The position numbers were made by a program, and so were the translations under genes. From the NCBI RefSeq assembly GCF_000423005.1, contig NZ_AUHD01000006.1:1-64000 (forward strand): DNA of 64,000 nt, read 5' to 3'. The notes beneath the pieces were generated by a model, which was not told the DNA's origin, ran no database searches, and was given only the letters and a program-made list of their open reading frames with translations. Positions 32,507 through 42,558 of this stretch are shown here, piece by piece (within the stretch, counting starts at the first letter, position 1; every line of letters starts with the position of its first letter). The stretch is from Gelidibacter mesophilus DSM 14095 (GTDB lineage Bacteria > Bacteroidota > Bacteroidia > Flavobacteriales > Flavobacteriaceae).

Positions 32507-33463
32507 ATGTTACTCTCTGGTTTTCTTGTTGTTTTAGGTTTTGTTCTCTTAATAAAGGGCGCGGACTGGATGGTAAATGGCTCTACACTATTGGCTAAAA
32601 AGAACAAAATTCCAGATTTGGCAATTGGATTGACCATTGTGGCGTTTGGAACGTCAGCCCCAGAGTTAGTGGTCAATACAGTCGCATCCTATGAAAATCA
32701 TTCTGATATTGTTTTGGGCAATGTGATAGGCAGTAATAATTTCAATCTCTTCATGATTTTGGGAATTGTGGGTCTTATTTTTCCTATTGCAGTGCAATCC
32801 TCAACCGTATGGAAGGAAATTCCTATTTCATTTGTGGCGGCACTAGTGTTTTTGATTCTTGCCAACGGCTACTTTTTTACTGACATGGGATTGTCTCGAT
32901 TTGATGGGATAATCTTGCTCTTACTATTTTTTCTTTTCTTGTATTATATCTATAAGCAAATGAAGACAGATGTCTCGACCGCTGAGCAGGTAAGCATCAC
33001 CACTTCAAATTATAAAATATGGGGATTTATTGTTCTGGGTTTGATCGGTTTGATAATTGGTGGAAAATTAATTGTTGATAATGCGGTGACCATTGCGAGC
33101 GAATTGGGGGTGAGTGAAAAAATTATCGGACTTACCATTATTGCGGCAGGAACATCTCTTCCAGAGTTAATGACCTCTGTGGTGGCAGCCATGAAAAAGA
33201 ACAGTGATATTGCCATCGGGAACATTATTGGCTCCAACATTTTTAACATTTTCCTCATTCTATCTGTGAGTTCTTTGGTACGCCCAATTTCATTCAGTTC
33301 CGTTTTTAATACCGATATCTACCTTTTACTTGGTGGCACCCTGTTTTTGTTCGTCGCCATGTTTACAGGTAAGAAAAAAACCTTAGATCGTTGGGAGTCC
33401 GCCTTATTATTGGTGGTTTTTATAGGGTATACTACTTACTTGGTGAGCCAAGAGATTCAGTAA
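32507..33463 (+). CDS. Calcium/sodium antiporter (CaCA family)
   Basis: From the ATG at 32507 the inner-membrane protein has 318 aa and about ten hydrophobic helices. Two inverted alpha-repeats carry the ion-binding motifs: AFGTSAPELVVN with GNVIGSNNFNL in the first half, and AAGTSLPELMTS with GNIIGSNIFNI in the second. These Glu and Asn residues coordinate Ca2+/Na+ in the family. A frame upstream of this ATG is open but adds a Cys-rich leader unlike CaCA proteins. The 3' end lies 4 nt from the convergent tex gene. Confidence 0.93.
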   Translation: MLLSGFLVVLGFVLLIKGADWMVNGSTLLAKKNKIPDLAIGLTIVAFGTSAPELVVNTVASYENHSDIVLGNVIGSNNFNLFMILGIVGLIFPIAVQSSTVWKEIPISFVAALVFLILANGYFFTDMGLSRFDGIILLLLFFLFLYYIYKQMKTDVSTAEQVSITTSNYKIWGFIVLGLIGLIIGGKLIVDNAVTIASELGVSEKIIGLTIIAAGTSLPELMTSVVAAMKKNSDIAIGNIIGSNIFNIFLILSVSSLVRPISFSSVFNTDIYLLLGGTLFLFVAMFTGKKKTLDRWESALLLVVFIGYTTYLVSQEIQ

Positions 33464-33467
33464 ATTA

Positions 33468-35615
33468 CTATTTGTGTAGTTTAAGTTGGATACGTTTCCG
33501 CGGAATATCAACATCCAGAACTTTGACAATCACTTGCTGGTGCAGCGCCACATGGGCATTCACATCGCTCACAAAGGAATCCGATAAATTAGACACATGG
33601 ATCAATCCACTTTCTTTGATTCCAATATCTACAAAAGCACCAAAATTGGTAACGTTATTAACAATTCCGGGTAGCAATTGGCCTTCCTCCACATCATTGA
33701 TGGTTTTGATGTTTTGGTTAAAAGTGAAGACTTTCGCTTGCTCGCGAATGTCCAATCCTGGTTTTTCCAATTCTTTGATAATGTCCTGAAGCGTTGGCAA
33801 TCCCACAGAATCAGTACAGTATTTCTTTAAATCCAATTTTTGAAGTTCGGTTTTGTTGCCAATTAAATCAGAAACGTTCTTTCCCAAATCTTTTGCCATT
33901 TTTTCAACAATGGCATAACTTTCAGGATGTACTGCTGAATCATCCAATGGATTCATAGCTGATTTGACCCTTAAAAATCCTGCACCTTGTTCAAAAGCTT
34001 TTGCGCCTAAGCGAGGAACTTTTTTAATCGCGTTTATAGATGTAAACGGACCCATTTCATCACGATAGTTGACGATGTTTTCAGCCAGTTTAGGTCCAAT
34101 TCCAGAGACATAGCTTAATAGGCTCGTACTTGCGGTATTGAGGTTCACTCCCACAGCGTTTACACAACTTTCAACAACAACATCCAACTCTTTTTTAAGT
34201 TTGCTTTGATCCACATCATGCTGATATTGTCCAACACCAATAGATTTGGCGTCAATTTTAACCAATTCAGCCAACGGATCCTGCAGGCGTCTGCCAATAG
34301 AAACTGAACCACGAACGGTCACATCGTAATTAGGAAATTCATCACGCGCAATCTTTGATGCTGAATAAATACTGGCACCCGCTTCACTGACCACAAATAC
34401 CTGAATGTCATTTTTAAATCGGATTTTTCGAATGAACGCCTCGGTTTCTCGAGAGGCTGTTCCGTTTCCGATGGCAATGGCATCAATTTGATACGCTTCA
34501 GTTAGAGAGCTGATTTTTTTCATGGCACCAATGGTATCATTTTTTGGGGGATGCGGATAGATGGTTTCATTGTATAACAATCCACCTTGAGCGTCTAGAC
34601 ACACCACTTTACAGCCTGATCTAAACCCAGGATCGATGGCAAGGATGCGCTTTTCTCCTAAGGGTGAGCCTAAGAGCAATTGTTTTAAATTTTTCGCAAA
34701 TACTGAAATGGCCGCTTCATCGGCTTTTGATTTAGCGTTTTGAAGTGCTTCATTTGAAAGTGACGGTAGTAATAACCGTTTATATGCATCTCGAATTGCT
34801 ATTTGGATGTGCGCAGCGCAATCATTATGAGAACGAATAATTTTATCTTCAATTTTAGCCAATGCTTTGTCATCATCAATAGTAATTTTGAATTTTATAA
34901 AGCCTTCAGCTTCGGCTCTTAAAATAGCCAATAACCGATGCGATGGAATGCGGGACAACGATTCTTCCCAATCAAAATAGTCTCTAAATTTTTGGGCATT
35001 TTCATTCGTGCTGAGCGCAGTCGCAGCATCCCCTGCTTTCATCTTTACTTCTTTTGTTGAAATCATCGCAAAACGTTCCAACTGATGACGAATGTTGTTT
35101 CTGATATCAGTGCGTTCGTTGATCCATTCGGCAATAATATGCCGTGCACCTTCCAAGGCGTCTTCTGCGGAAGCGATTTCTCCTTTTACATATTTATAAG
35201 CAATCGCTTCTAAATCTGAAGCGTTTTGGCTCATAATAATTTTAGCCAAGGGCTCCAGTCCGTTTTGTCGTGCCGTTTCTGCCTTTGTCTTTCTGCCTTT
35301 TTTGAAAGGCAGATATAAATCTTCAAGTGCCGTCAAATCTTGAATCCCTGCAATCTTTTGTTTTAATTCTGATGTTAAGGCATTTTGTTCTTCAATGGCT
35401 TTTGAGATGGCGATTTTTCGCTTTTCCAAAGCTTCAAATTGCTCTTTGAATTTTACAATGTACCCAATTTGAACTTCATCAAGGTTTCCGGTACGCTCTT
35501 TTCTATATCGGGAAATAAACGGGATGGTAGCATCCTCATTTAATAATTCGACCGTGTTTTTTACAGAATGTTCTGAGAGTTTTGTGTGGGCAATAATATA
35601 TGGAATCAAGGACAT
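33468..35615 (-). CDS. tex: Tex-family S1 RNA-binding protein
   Basis: The 715-aa protein has the complete Tex layout: N-terminal helical domain (IPFISRYRKERTGNLDEVQI), YqgF-like RNase H domain (ILAIDPGFRSGCKVV), helix-hairpin-helix domain (LLSYVSGIGPKLAENIVNYR, in part) and C-terminal S1 domain (VNNVTNFGAFVDIGIKESGL, in part). Tex binds nucleic acid and transcription complexes and influences expression and stress survival; its exact reaction is unsettled. Length and motifs are normal. It stands alone on its strand. Confidence 0.95.
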   Translation of the reverse strand: MSLIPYIIAHTKLSEHSVKNTVELLNEDATIPFISRYRKERTGNLDEVQIGYIVKFKEQFEALEKRKIAISKAIEEQNALTSELKQKIAGIQDLTALEDLYLPFKKGRKTKAETARQNGLEPLAKIIMSQNASDLEAIAYKYVKGEIASAEDALEGARHIIAEWINERTDIRNNIRHQLERFAMISTKEVKMKAGDAATALSTNENAQKFRDYFDWEESLSRIPSHRLLAILRAEAEGFIKFKITIDDDKALAKIEDKIIRSHNDCAAHIQIAIRDAYKRLLLPSLSNEALQNAKSKADEAAISVFAKNLKQLLLGSPLGEKRILAIDPGFRSGCKVVCLDAQGGLLYNETIYPHPPKNDTIGAMKKISSLTEAYQIDAIAIGNGTASRETEAFIRKIRFKNDIQVFVVSEAGASIYSASKIARDEFPNYDVTVRGSVSIGRRLQDPLAELVKIDAKSIGVGQYQHDVDQSKLKKELDVVVESCVNAVGVNLNTASTSLLSYVSGIGPKLAENIVNYRDEMGPFTSINAIKKVPRLGAKAFEQGAGFLRVKSAMNPLDDSAVHPESYAIVEKMAKDLGKNVSDLIGNKTELQKLDLKKYCTDSVGLPTLQDIIKELEKPGLDIREQAKVFTFNQNIKTINDVEEGQLLPGIVNNVTNFGAFVDIGIKESGLIHVSNLSDSFVSDVNAHVALHQQVIVKVLDVDIPRKRIQLKLHK

Positions 35616-35661
35616 GTGTAGACTTTAAAAGAATGAGTTGTAAAGATAAGAAGATAAAAAA

Positions 35662-35685
35662 AACTGCTTGAGATTTCAAACAGTT
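35662..35685 (-). terminator. Terminator of the NlpE-like/META lipoprotein genes
   Basis: AACTGCTTGA (35662-35671) and TCAAACAGTT (35676-35685) form a 10-bp stem. The only odd pair becomes a G-U wobble in the minus-strand RNA, which continues into eight U residues. It follows the stop at 35712. Confidence 0.78.
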
Positions 35686-35711
35686 CTTAATTTTATAAAT
35701 GAGGTTTTGTC

Positions 35712-36170
35712 TTAATCCATCACTTTCTTCAAAACGTAGAACTCTTGTAAGTCTCCATTGTTCTTGTTGCCTTCACTGTCCAATAAGGTCAGTGTGTTTT
35801 CACCAACAAAATAAGGGTTCCTATCATTGGACAATAGAATTCTTTGGCCTTGGTCATCCCATTCAAAGGTGCCTTTGGTCTCGATTGGTGTAGTTTCTTT
35901 GCCTAAATAGGTTTCTTGGATGGTATAGGTTTTATCACTGTTAATTATAACTATGGTTTTAATGCCTTCACAATCGGCGCAAGGTACCTCTCCTTCATAG
36001 GTGCCGTCCCAATCTAAGGAGGTCCTACTGTTGTCCCCAGTAGCCTCCATTTCTACAGCTTCTAGTTGAGGTTCTTCTGATATTTGGGTCTCTTTTTTCT
36101 TCTCAGAATTACAACTCGTCATGATGAACACAACAGTAATAGCTAATACATTTATTATTTTGGTTTTCAT
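35712..36170 (-). CDS. NlpE N-terminal-domain lipoprotein
   Basis: The 152-aa protein has a lipoprotein signal (VVFIMTSCNSEKKK), an acidic linker and one NlpE-type beta-barrel domain with the family's YEGEVPCADCEGI motif (CxxC) and TYLGKETTPIETKGTF. E. coli NlpE senses surface contact and faulty lipoprotein maturation through Cpx; Bacteroidota carry this domain alone and no Cpx system is nearby, so a sensory role here is inference. It lies 57 nt after the META lipoprotein gene on the same strand, probably in one transcript. Confidence 0.85.
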   Translation of the reverse strand: MKTKIINVLAITVVFIMTSCNSEKKKETQISEEPQLEAVEMEATGDNSRTSLDWDGTYEGEVPCADCEGIKTIVIINSDKTYTIQETYLGKETTPIETKGTFEWDDQGQRILLSNDRNPYFVGENTLTLLDSEGNKNNGDLQEFYVLKKVMD

Positions 36171-36227
36171 TTCTTATTTAAAAATTTGAATTTAGTAAAT
36201 TGGTAAAATCTCAAAAGATTAGACCTG

Positions 36228-36680
36228 TTATTTTTTATCTTCGGCAACTTTAAAAGTCAGCAAAACATAACCGTTTTGGTCATTGAAAGTCAATTCGTCG
36301 TTGATAAGCGTGTAACTATAGGCTTTTTGTAAATTTGCCATAAATACGCTTTCCAGCTCGTTTTCATCACAATATTTCATGGTGGCCATCATTTGAGAAA
36401 AGGCTATGTGCTGATTCTCTTTTAATGAAAACGTACCTCCAAATCCATTACAACCGCCATTTCCACCTACACCGTTGTCTTTTTTTGTGAGTTTAATATA
36501 AGGTTGCTCCAACTCACTTTTAGAAAGATTTAAAGGATCACCGTTAAGTTTGCTTAAAACCCATTTTGTACCAACAAGTTGTGTTTCCGTTTTACTGGTG
36601 GATTTTTGTACGGGATCTTGAGATTTGCAATTGAAAAGGAACAAACAAACCAAGAAAGTTAAACTTAAAAAATATTTCAT
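36228..36680 (-). CDS. META-domain lipoprotein (HslJ-like)
   Basis: The 150-aa protein has a short lipoprotein signal (FLVCLFLFNCKSQD) and one META domain: GTKWVLSKLNGDPL, the glycine-rich GVGGNGGCNGFGGTF loop and SQMMATMKYC. HslJ-type domains are linked to heat and novobiocin tolerance; the molecular role is unknown. It is the first gene of a two-gene envelope unit with the NlpE-like lipoprotein. A minus-strand TTTG-N22-TATCTTTG (36709-36742) is a plausible promoter. Confidence 0.87.
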   Translation of the reverse strand: MKYFLSLTFLVCLFLFNCKSQDPVQKSTSKTETQLVGTKWVLSKLNGDPLNLSKSELEQPYIKLTKKDNGVGGNGGCNGFGGTFSLKENQHIAFSQMMATMKYCDENELESVFMANLQKAYSYTLINDELTFNDQNGYVLLTFKVAEDKK

Positions 36681-36708
36681 AATATCTATAATTAGTAATT
36701 CTGTTTTT

Positions 36709-36742
36709 CAAAGATAGCGAATGGTTTTTTGTAATATTCAAA
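36709..36742 (-). promoter_or_regulatory. Candidate promoter of the META/NlpE-like pair
   Basis: On the minus strand a -33 TTTG (36742-36739) is followed after 22 nt by TATCTTTG (36716-36709). Spacing is at the long end of what is described for Flavobacteriaceae. It lies about 30 nt before the ATG. Confidence 0.5.
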
Positions 36743-36771
36743 TATAAAGTACGTTTTTTTAAGCGTTTTAC

Positions 36772-38847
36772 CTAGCTAATGTGCAATCCGTTAGGAACTT
36801 TTGCGTCAGTAGAAGCATCCGGATTTACAAAAACCAATGTCCCGTCTTCAGATTCTGTCATCAATATCATACCCTGACTTTCAACCCCTCTCAGCGTGCG
36901 TGGTGCTAAATTGACCAAAACGGTAACACGTTTCCCAACAACTTCTTCTGCAGTAAAACTCTCCGCAATCCCTGAAACTATAGTGCGAACATCGATGCCG
37001 GTATCCACTTTTAAAATCAATAATTTATTGGCTTTTGGCATTTTTTCAGCTTCCAAAATGGTACCCACACGCATATCCAACTTTGAAAAATCTTCAAAAG
37101 TGATGGTTTCTTTTTGAGGCTCTAATTTTTTATTAGCGGCCTCATTTGATTTTTTGCTCGCAATAAGTTTGTCCAATTGATGTTGTATAGTCTCATCTTC
37201 GATCTTCGAAAATAGCAATTCAGCTTTCCCAATGTGATGTCCTGCAGGGAGCAACACTTTTTTAGATGAAACAGCGTTCCATGAATTGGTGGTATCGTTA
37301 GAGTTGATATTAAGAATGGTTTTCAATTTTTCAGAAGTAAAAGGTAAAAAAGGTTCACTCAACGAGGCTAAAGCCGATGCCATTTGAAGTGCTACAAACA
37401 TAATGGTTTTAGTACGTGCTTCATCTGTTCTGACGAGTTTCCAGGGTTCTTCATCTGCCAAGTATTTATTGCCCAACCGTGCTAAATTGAGGAGTTCTTG
37501 GCTCGCTTCCCTAAACCTGTAACGTTCAATAGAACTCGCAATCACATCAGGATATGCTTTTATGGCTGCCAAGACGTCTTGGTCCACGGCGCTAAATTCT
37601 GATGCTTCTGGTACGATCCCTTTGTAATATTTATCGGTCAATACCACCACGCGATTAATGAAATTCCCGAAGATGGCTACCAATTCATTATTATTTCTTG
37701 CCTGAAAATCTTTCCAGGTAAAATCATTGTCCTTCGTTTCGGGTGCATTTGCGGTCAATGCATAACGCAGGACATCTTGTTGGTTTGGAAAATCTTCCAA
37801 GTATTCCGGTAACCAAACGGCCCAGTTTTTTGAAGTGGATAATTTATTCCCTTCTAAATTTAAAAACTCATTTGCAGGTACATTATCAGGTAAAATGTAG
37901 GAACCTTCGGCCTTCAACATGGATGGGAAAATAATACAGTGGAATACAATATTGTCCTTCCCGATAAAATGTACCAATTTGGTTTCTTTGTCCTTCCAAT
38001 AAGGTTCCCAATCTTTCCCAACGCGCTCTGCCCATTCTTTGGTAGACGAGATGTAACCAATAGGTGCATCAAACCATACATATAATACTTTTCCCTCAGC
38101 TCCTTCTAACGGCACCGGAATGCCCCAGTCCAAATCTCTGGTAACTGCTCTTGGGCGTAGACCGTCGTCAATCCAAGATTTGACTTGTCCGTAAACATTA
38201 GGCTTCCAATCTTTTTTATGCCCTTCCAAGATCCATTCTTTTAAAAATGCCTCGTGTTTGTGCAACGGTAAAAACCAATGCTTGGTTTGTTTTAAGGTAG
38301 GTACATTTCCAGTGATGGCCGATTTTGGATTGATTAAATCGGTTGCATTTAAACTAGTACCACATTTTTCACATTGGTCGCCATAGGCTTCTTCATTACC
38401 ACATTTAGGGCAAGTGCCCGTCACAAAACGGTCCGCTAAAAACTGATCCGCTTCTTCATCGTAAAGTTGCTCTGTGATTTCTTCAATAAACTCACCTTTA
38501 TCATACAAGGTCTTAAAGAATTCCTGAGCTGTTTCATGATGGATTTCTGCAGACGTGCGCGAATAGTTGTCAAAACTGATCCCAAAATCGGCAAACGAGG
38601 TTTTGATAATCGCGTGGTATTTGTCCACGATATCTTGAGGCGTCACCCCTTCTTTTTTTGCTTTAATAGTAATTGGAACGCCATGTTCATCGCTTCCGCA
38701 GATAAAGGCCACATCCTTGCCAATTAATCGTAAATAACGTGCGTAAATATCAGCAGGCACATAAACCCCAGCCAAATGGCCAATATGGATCGCGCCGTTG
38801 GTATAAGGTAATGCTGCTGTAATAGTATATCTTTTAGGTTGATTCAT
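36772..38847 (-). CDS. metG: Methionyl-tRNA synthetase
   Basis: The 691-aa enzyme (ATG at 38847; an adjacent in-frame TTG adds one codon) charges tRNA-Met. It has the class I signatures HIGH in [10 protein letters not shown] and KMSKS in the form KLSTS ([14 protein letters not shown]). The zinc knuckle has two CPKCG/CEKCG pairs ([18 protein letters not shown]). The anticodon-binding helical domain and a C-terminal EMAP/tRNA-binding domain ([18 protein letters not shown]) complete it, as in MetG of the longer type. Essential, single copy in this window and intact. A minus-strand TACTTTTG at 38964-38971 may be its -7 element, implying a leader of about 110 nt. Confidence 0.97.
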   Translation of the reverse strand: MNQPKRYTITAALPYTNGAIHIGHLAGVYVPADIYARYLRLIGKDVAFICGSDEHGVPITIKAKKEGVTPQDIVDKYHAIIKTSFADFGISFDNYSRTSAEIHHETAQEFFKTLYDKGEFIEEITEQLYDEEADQFLADRFVTGTCPKCGNEEAYGDQCEKCGTSLNATDLINPKSAITGNVPTLKQTKHWFLPLHKHEAFLKEWILEGHKKDWKPNVYGQVKSWIDDGLRPRAVTRDLDWGIPVPLEGAEGKVLYVWFDAPIGYISSTKEWAERVGKDWEPYWKDKETKLVHFIGKDNIVFHCIIFPSMLKAEGSYILPDNVPANEFLNLEGNKLSTSKNWAVWLPEYLEDFPNQQDVLRYALTANAPETKDNDFTWKDFQARNNNELVAIFGNFINRVVVLTDKYYKGIVPEASEFSAVDQDVLAAIKAYPDVIASSIERYRFREASQELLNLARLGNKYLADEEPWKLVRTDEARTKTIMFVALQMASALASLSEPFLPFTSEKLKTILNINSNDTTNSWNAVSSKKVLLPAGHHIGKAELLFSKIEDETIQHQLDKLIASKKSNEAANKKLEPQKETITFEDFSKLDMRVGTILEAEKMPKANKLLILKVDTGIDVRTIVSGIAESFTAEEVVGKRVTVLVNLAPRTLRGVESQGMILMTESEDGTLVFVNPDASTDAKVPNGLHIS

Positions 38848-39014
38848 CAATTAATAATTTAATGGTGCTTCATTGAAAAGAGTAAGGTGACATCATAAAC
38901 TTCAGCTTTGAACTGACAGTTTGCTTCACTTCACTCGCAATATCGCGATGTTTTTAGAAGCCACAAAAGTACGCATTTTGACCTCGATTTAGAAAAAAAA
39001 TGTATTTTTACATT

Positions 39015-40034
39015 ATGTCAAAAATCACTCTTACCCTCGTCTTAAGTTGCTTCGTTTTGTGGCTAGTTCCGCAAGGCTTATTGGCACAAGAAAAATCGTC
39101 ACTTATGAAACAGCAAACACTTGTGCGTCCTGCGTATTTAAAAGCGGGAGACACCGTTGCAATTGTTGCTCCAGCCGGAATTCTTAAAAATAGAAATGCT
39201 GATATTCAGCGGGCTCAGGAATTAATGAAAAGTTGGGGCTTGCACACTGTTTTGGGAGAACACTTGTTTTCGGTGTCCAATCATTTTGCAGGAACCGATG
39301 AAGAACGTTGTGCCGATTTTCAAAGAGCAATGGACGATCCTACAATTAGTGCTATTTGGGCAGGACGTGGCGGATATGGAACAGTCAGGATTTTGGATAA
39401 ATTGGACTATACCAAATTTAGAAAAAAACCGAAATGGGTTATTGGCTATTCTGACATTACAGCATTACACAACCAATTGCACACTAAAGGATTTGAGTCT
39501 ATGCATGCCATGATGGCTGCAGGAGTAACCGAAGATTTAGGCGATATCAAAGAAACGGTAGCAAGCTTTAAAGCGGCAATATTTGGAAAACCATTGGGCT
39601 ATACCTTAGAAGGATCAAAATATAATAAAGTAGGCACAGCGTCTGGTGAATTGGTTGGCGGAAATTTGACTTTACTACATACCATGTTGGGCTCTAATAC
39701 CAGTATTGACCTTTCAGGGAAAATCCTTTTTATTGAAGAAACGGGCGAGTATGCTTATCATATTGATCGGATGTTGCAAAGTTTAAAACGTGCAGGCTAT
39801 TTTGACAATTGCAAAGGTGTGATTGTAGGCGATTTTTCGAAAGTTAGGGTGAATACGACCCCTTGGGGAAGCTCTGTTGAGCAATTGGTTTTGGATGTAT
39901 TGTCCGATTATGATTTTCCAATTGCTTTTAAAATGCCAGCAGGACATGAAGATGACAACAGAGCGATGATTTTTGGTAGGAACATAGAGTTGAAGGTGAC
40001 TAAAAACGAATCCACTGTTGTTTTTGATAACTGA
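39015..40034 (+). CDS. LD-carboxypeptidase (peptidase family S66)
   Basis: From the ATG at 39015 the protein has 339 aa with a signal peptide (ITLTLVLSCFVLWLVPQGLLAQ, in part LTLVLSCFVLWLVPQGLLA); another ATG five codons upstream is equally open. S66 landmarks appear in order: VAIVAPAG, the GRGGYGTVRIL loop, the nucleophile Ser in VIGYSDITALH, the Glu in EETGEYAYHIDRML and the His in MPAGHEDDNRAMI. Members cleave the terminal D-Ala of murein tetrapeptides or, in the MccF subgroup, detoxify microcin-like amides. The signal peptide points to peptidoglycan recycling in the periplasm. Confidence 0.88.
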   Translation: MSKITLTLVLSCFVLWLVPQGLLAQEKSSLMKQQTLVRPAYLKAGDTVAIVAPAGILKNRNADIQRAQELMKSWGLHTVLGEHLFSVSNHFAGTDEERCADFQRAMDDPTISAIWAGRGGYGTVRILDKLDYTKFRKKPKWVIGYSDITALHNQLHTKGFESMHAMMAAGVTEDLGDIKETVASFKAAIFGKPLGYTLEGSKYNKVGTASGELVGGNLTLLHTMLGSNTSIDLSGKILFIEETGEYAYHIDRMLQSLKRAGYFDNCKGVIVGDFSKVRVNTTPWGSSVEQLVLDVLSDYDFPIAFKMPAGHEDDNRAMIFGRNIELKVTKNESTVVFDN

Positions 40035-40040
40035 CTAACA

Positions 40041-41885
40041 TCACTCCGAATAATCTCTCAACAAAGCGCGGTAATTAGTCAATATTTTTGAGCGACTAAT
40101 AAATCCTCGAAATCCTTTATTTTCGTCCAATAATGGGAGTTGCCAGACATCGGCTTCATCAAACATTTTGGTGACCTGCATGACAGAATCTGATGGTGTG
40201 ACAATAAATGAAGGTTTAATGGCGAGTTTGCCCACGCTAGTTTCAGAAGTTGATTTTTTTCCTAAAAGATAAGGACGTAAATGTTCTCTATTTAAAATTC
40301 CCAAAAATTGATTGTTACTATCAATAACCGCCATACTATTTTGGTCACTATTTCTAAACTTCTGCATCACCTCATCCATACTTTCTTTTGTACTCAGCAC
40401 CAGAGAAGCAGGGTTGATGCAATCTTGTAGGGATATTTGCGAAAGAATATTTTGATCTTGGCGGGTCGTAAAAATCTTTCCTTCATCGGCCAGTTTAGTG
40501 AACGCTGGGTTGACTGGCGAAAAAAATCGATTGATCACATAAGCAATGACGGAAACCGTCATCAATGGAATGAAGAGATCATAACCCCCACTGGTTTCGG
40601 CAATCAGAAAAATGGCGGTTAATGGCGCGTATAAGGCTCCAGACATGACTCCTGCCATACCAACTAACATTAAATTTGTGGTTGGTACGTCTTGAACGCC
40701 TAACATTTCCAAAGAAAGACCAAAGACATATCCCAAAAATCCACCTGCAACCAATGATGGCGCAAAATTACCGCCATTTCCACCAGAACCTAAAGTAATA
40801 CTTGTCGCAAAGGCTTTTAAAAGCGTAGCTAAAGCAAGAAAAACGAGAATAATGAGTTGTGAGTTTCCGAAATAGCGAAATAAACTTTCATTAATTAATT
40901 GTTCAGCGTTGCCTTGATGTAAAGTTTTAATATTGAGATAACCTTCCCCAAAAAGTGGTGGAAATGCAACACATAACAACGATAATAAGGCGCCTCCAAC
41001 AAGCGCTTTTAAAATGACTCGTTTCTTAAAACGTTCAAAAAACTGATGAACTTTTTGTCCGACCAATAAAAAATAACGCGCATAGAAACCAGTAAAAATC
41101 CCTAAAATGATATAATAGAAAATGTTGACATAATTGAAAGCTTCTCGTGCACGAAGATTGAATAACACATCTTCGTTTAAAATCACCGTAGAGAGTAGGC
41201 TTCCACAAATAGCAGCAATGACCAAGGGGATAAAATCGGTGAAAACCAATCCTGTGAGCAATATTTCAAAAGCGAACATGGTCCCCGCGATTGGTGCGTT
41301 AAATGCAGCAGCAATCCCAGCAGCAGCACCTGAGGCAAGCAACAACGTACGTTCTTTAAAATCTAATCGGTAGCGTTGTGCATAGTTTGATCCAATGGCC
41401 GAACCTGTTACGGCTATAGGCGTTTCCAGTCCTACAGAACCTCCAAAACCAACCGTTAGTCCGCTTTGTACAATTTGAGAATACATCTTGTTGGATTTGA
41501 TTTTACTCTGGTTTTGTGAAATATCCTTTAAAATGAAGGAAAGTTCCTTGTCTTCATCGCCTTTAAAAAAGTACTTTACCACCATAGCAGTTAGAGTGAT
41601 ACCGAGCAATGGAAAGATGGCATAAACATATAAGCGCTCTTCAAAGGGCACTTCAGTATTGATGAACAATTGAATATGGTGCACAATGACTTTAAGAAGA
41701 ACCCCAGCCAGACCAGCGGTTAGCCCTACTAAAATTCCTGATAAAATGAGAAATTGTGAACGCGTTAGGCGCTCGTTGATCCATAAAAGAAGAATTTCCA
41801 CAAAATTGAATTTCTTATATGGGTAATTTATAAATGCTCTTTTGAAATGCAAAAAAGCGACATATAGTTTCTTTATTTTGTACAT
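40041..41885 (-). CDS. ClC-type chloride channel/antiporter with C-terminal CBS pair
   Basis: The 614-aa membrane protein has the ClC core: GFGGSVGLETPIAVTGSAIG (in place of the usual GREGP, the gating Glu is kept in GLETP), GAAAGIAAAFNAPIAG and the selectivity segment GSGGNGGNFAPSL. Two CBS motifs follow from about residue 480 (SLVLSTKESMDEVMQKF and DSVMQVTKMFDEADVWQLPL, in part). Such proteins move Cl- across the inner membrane, often in exchange for H+. The gene ends 6 nt from the convergent carboxypeptidase. Confidence 0.92.
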   Translation of the reverse strand: MYKIKKLYVAFLHFKRAFINYPYKKFNFVEILLLWINERLTRSQFLILSGILVGLTAGLAGVLLKVIVHHIQLFINTEVPFEERLYVYAIFPLLGITLTAMVVKYFFKGDEDKELSFILKDISQNQSKIKSNKMYSQIVQSGLTVGFGGSVGLETPIAVTGSAIGSNYAQRYRLDFKERTLLLASGAAAGIAAAFNAPIAGTMFAFEILLTGLVFTDFIPLVIAAICGSLLSTVILNEDVLFNLRAREAFNYVNIFYYIILGIFTGFYARYFLLVGQKVHQFFERFKKRVILKALVGGALLSLLCVAFPPLFGEGYLNIKTLHQGNAEQLINESLFRYFGNSQLIILVFLALATLLKAFATSITLGSGGNGGNFAPSLVAGGFLGYVFGLSLEMLGVQDVPTTNLMLVGMAGVMSGALYAPLTAIFLIAETSGGYDLFIPLMTVSVIAYVINRFFSPVNPAFTKLADEGKIFTTRQDQNILSQISLQDCINPASLVLSTKESMDEVMQKFRNSDQNSMAVIDSNNQFLGILNREHLRPYLLGKKSTSETSVGKLAIKPSFIVTPSDSVMQVTKMFDEADVWQLPLLDENKGFRGFISRSKILTNYRALLRDYSE

Positions 41886-42187
41886 TGGAAGTGGTGAATC
41901 TATTTAAAGACATTGAAAACTAAAAGGGTTGATTAGATCGATAATTTGATGAAAACAAGCATATTCCAACTTTGAATGGTCCTGCAAATTTCGATAAAAT
42001 AATAAAAGGAAGACGCCATATAATCAGATTTTTTTATTCACTGCGCTTTCCTTTATGACATTAGAAGTGCCTTGTTATTGAGAGAGGGTGAAGATGATTT
42101 TAAAACGTTTTTAGATATATTGGTGAATTTGTGGCTTAATTAAATAATTTTAAATGGCAGGATGAGATTCCTGTCTTCGCAGGAATA
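41886..42187. other. Intergenic region, 302 bp
   Basis: Divergent promoters for the ClC and YraN-type genes should lie here. An imperfect inverted repeat (AAAGGAAGACGC near 42009, GCGCTTTCCTTT near 42046) and a short perfect hairpin against the YraN start codon (42167-42186) are the only structures seen. No gene is recognised. Confidence 0.5.
42167..42186 (+). repeat. REP-like hairpin abutting the YraN-type start codon
   Basis: ATTCCTG (42167-42173) and CAGGAAT (42180-42186) form a perfect stem with loop TCTTCG, in the context GGATGAGATTCCTG. The shape and wording resemble the widespread REP-type intergenic palindromes with the core ATTCCTGCNTTCGCAGGAAT (from memory, not searched). The ATG starts two bases after the stem. 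Confidence 0.55.
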
Positions 42188-42547
42188 ATGGCACACCATA
42201 ATGAACTTGGTAAGTTAGGCGAGAAATTAGCCGCTGAATACCTACTCTCAAAAGGGTATGAGATTGTGTACAAGAATTATTTTTATCAGAAAGCAGAAAT
42301 CGACATTATTGCGAAGCATAATAATATGATGATTTGCGTAGAAGTCAAAACTCGAAATTCTGACTTTTTTGGAGATCCACAAGATTTTGTGACGCCTAGT
42401 AAAATCAAATTATTGGTCAAGGCAATGGATGCATTTATTATTGAAAATGATATTGAATTAGAGTCTAGGTTTGATATTGTTGCAGTGTTAAAGAACAAAA
42501 CCAAGGAGGAACTTACACATTATGAAAACGCGTTTTATCATTTTTAA
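42188..42547 (+). CDS. YraN/UPF0102-family putative endonuclease
   Basis: The 119-aa protein matches the UPF0102/YraN family in full: GKLGEKLAAEYLLSKGYEIV, the nuclease-like core KAEIDIIAKHNNMMICVEVKTR (in part AEIDIIA and VEVKTR) and FDIVAVL. The E-x-D...ExK arrangement is that of the restriction-endonuclease-like fold; the cellular role is unproven. The ATG lies directly after the REP-like hairpin, whose AGGAAT may act as a weak ribosome-binding site. Confidence 0.9.
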   Translation: MAHHNELGKLGEKLAAEYLLSKGYEIVYKNYFYQKAEIDIIAKHNNMMICVEVKTRNSDFFGDPQDFVTPSKIKLLVKAMDAFIIENDIELESRFDIVAVLKNKTKEELTHYENAFYHF

Positions 42548-42558
42548 TGAGCTGAAAA

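Noticed and set aside
39000-39015. Earlier ATG (39000) as the carboxypeptidase start
   Set aside because: It cannot be excluded, but the ATG at 39015 gives a compact signal peptide and was preferred.
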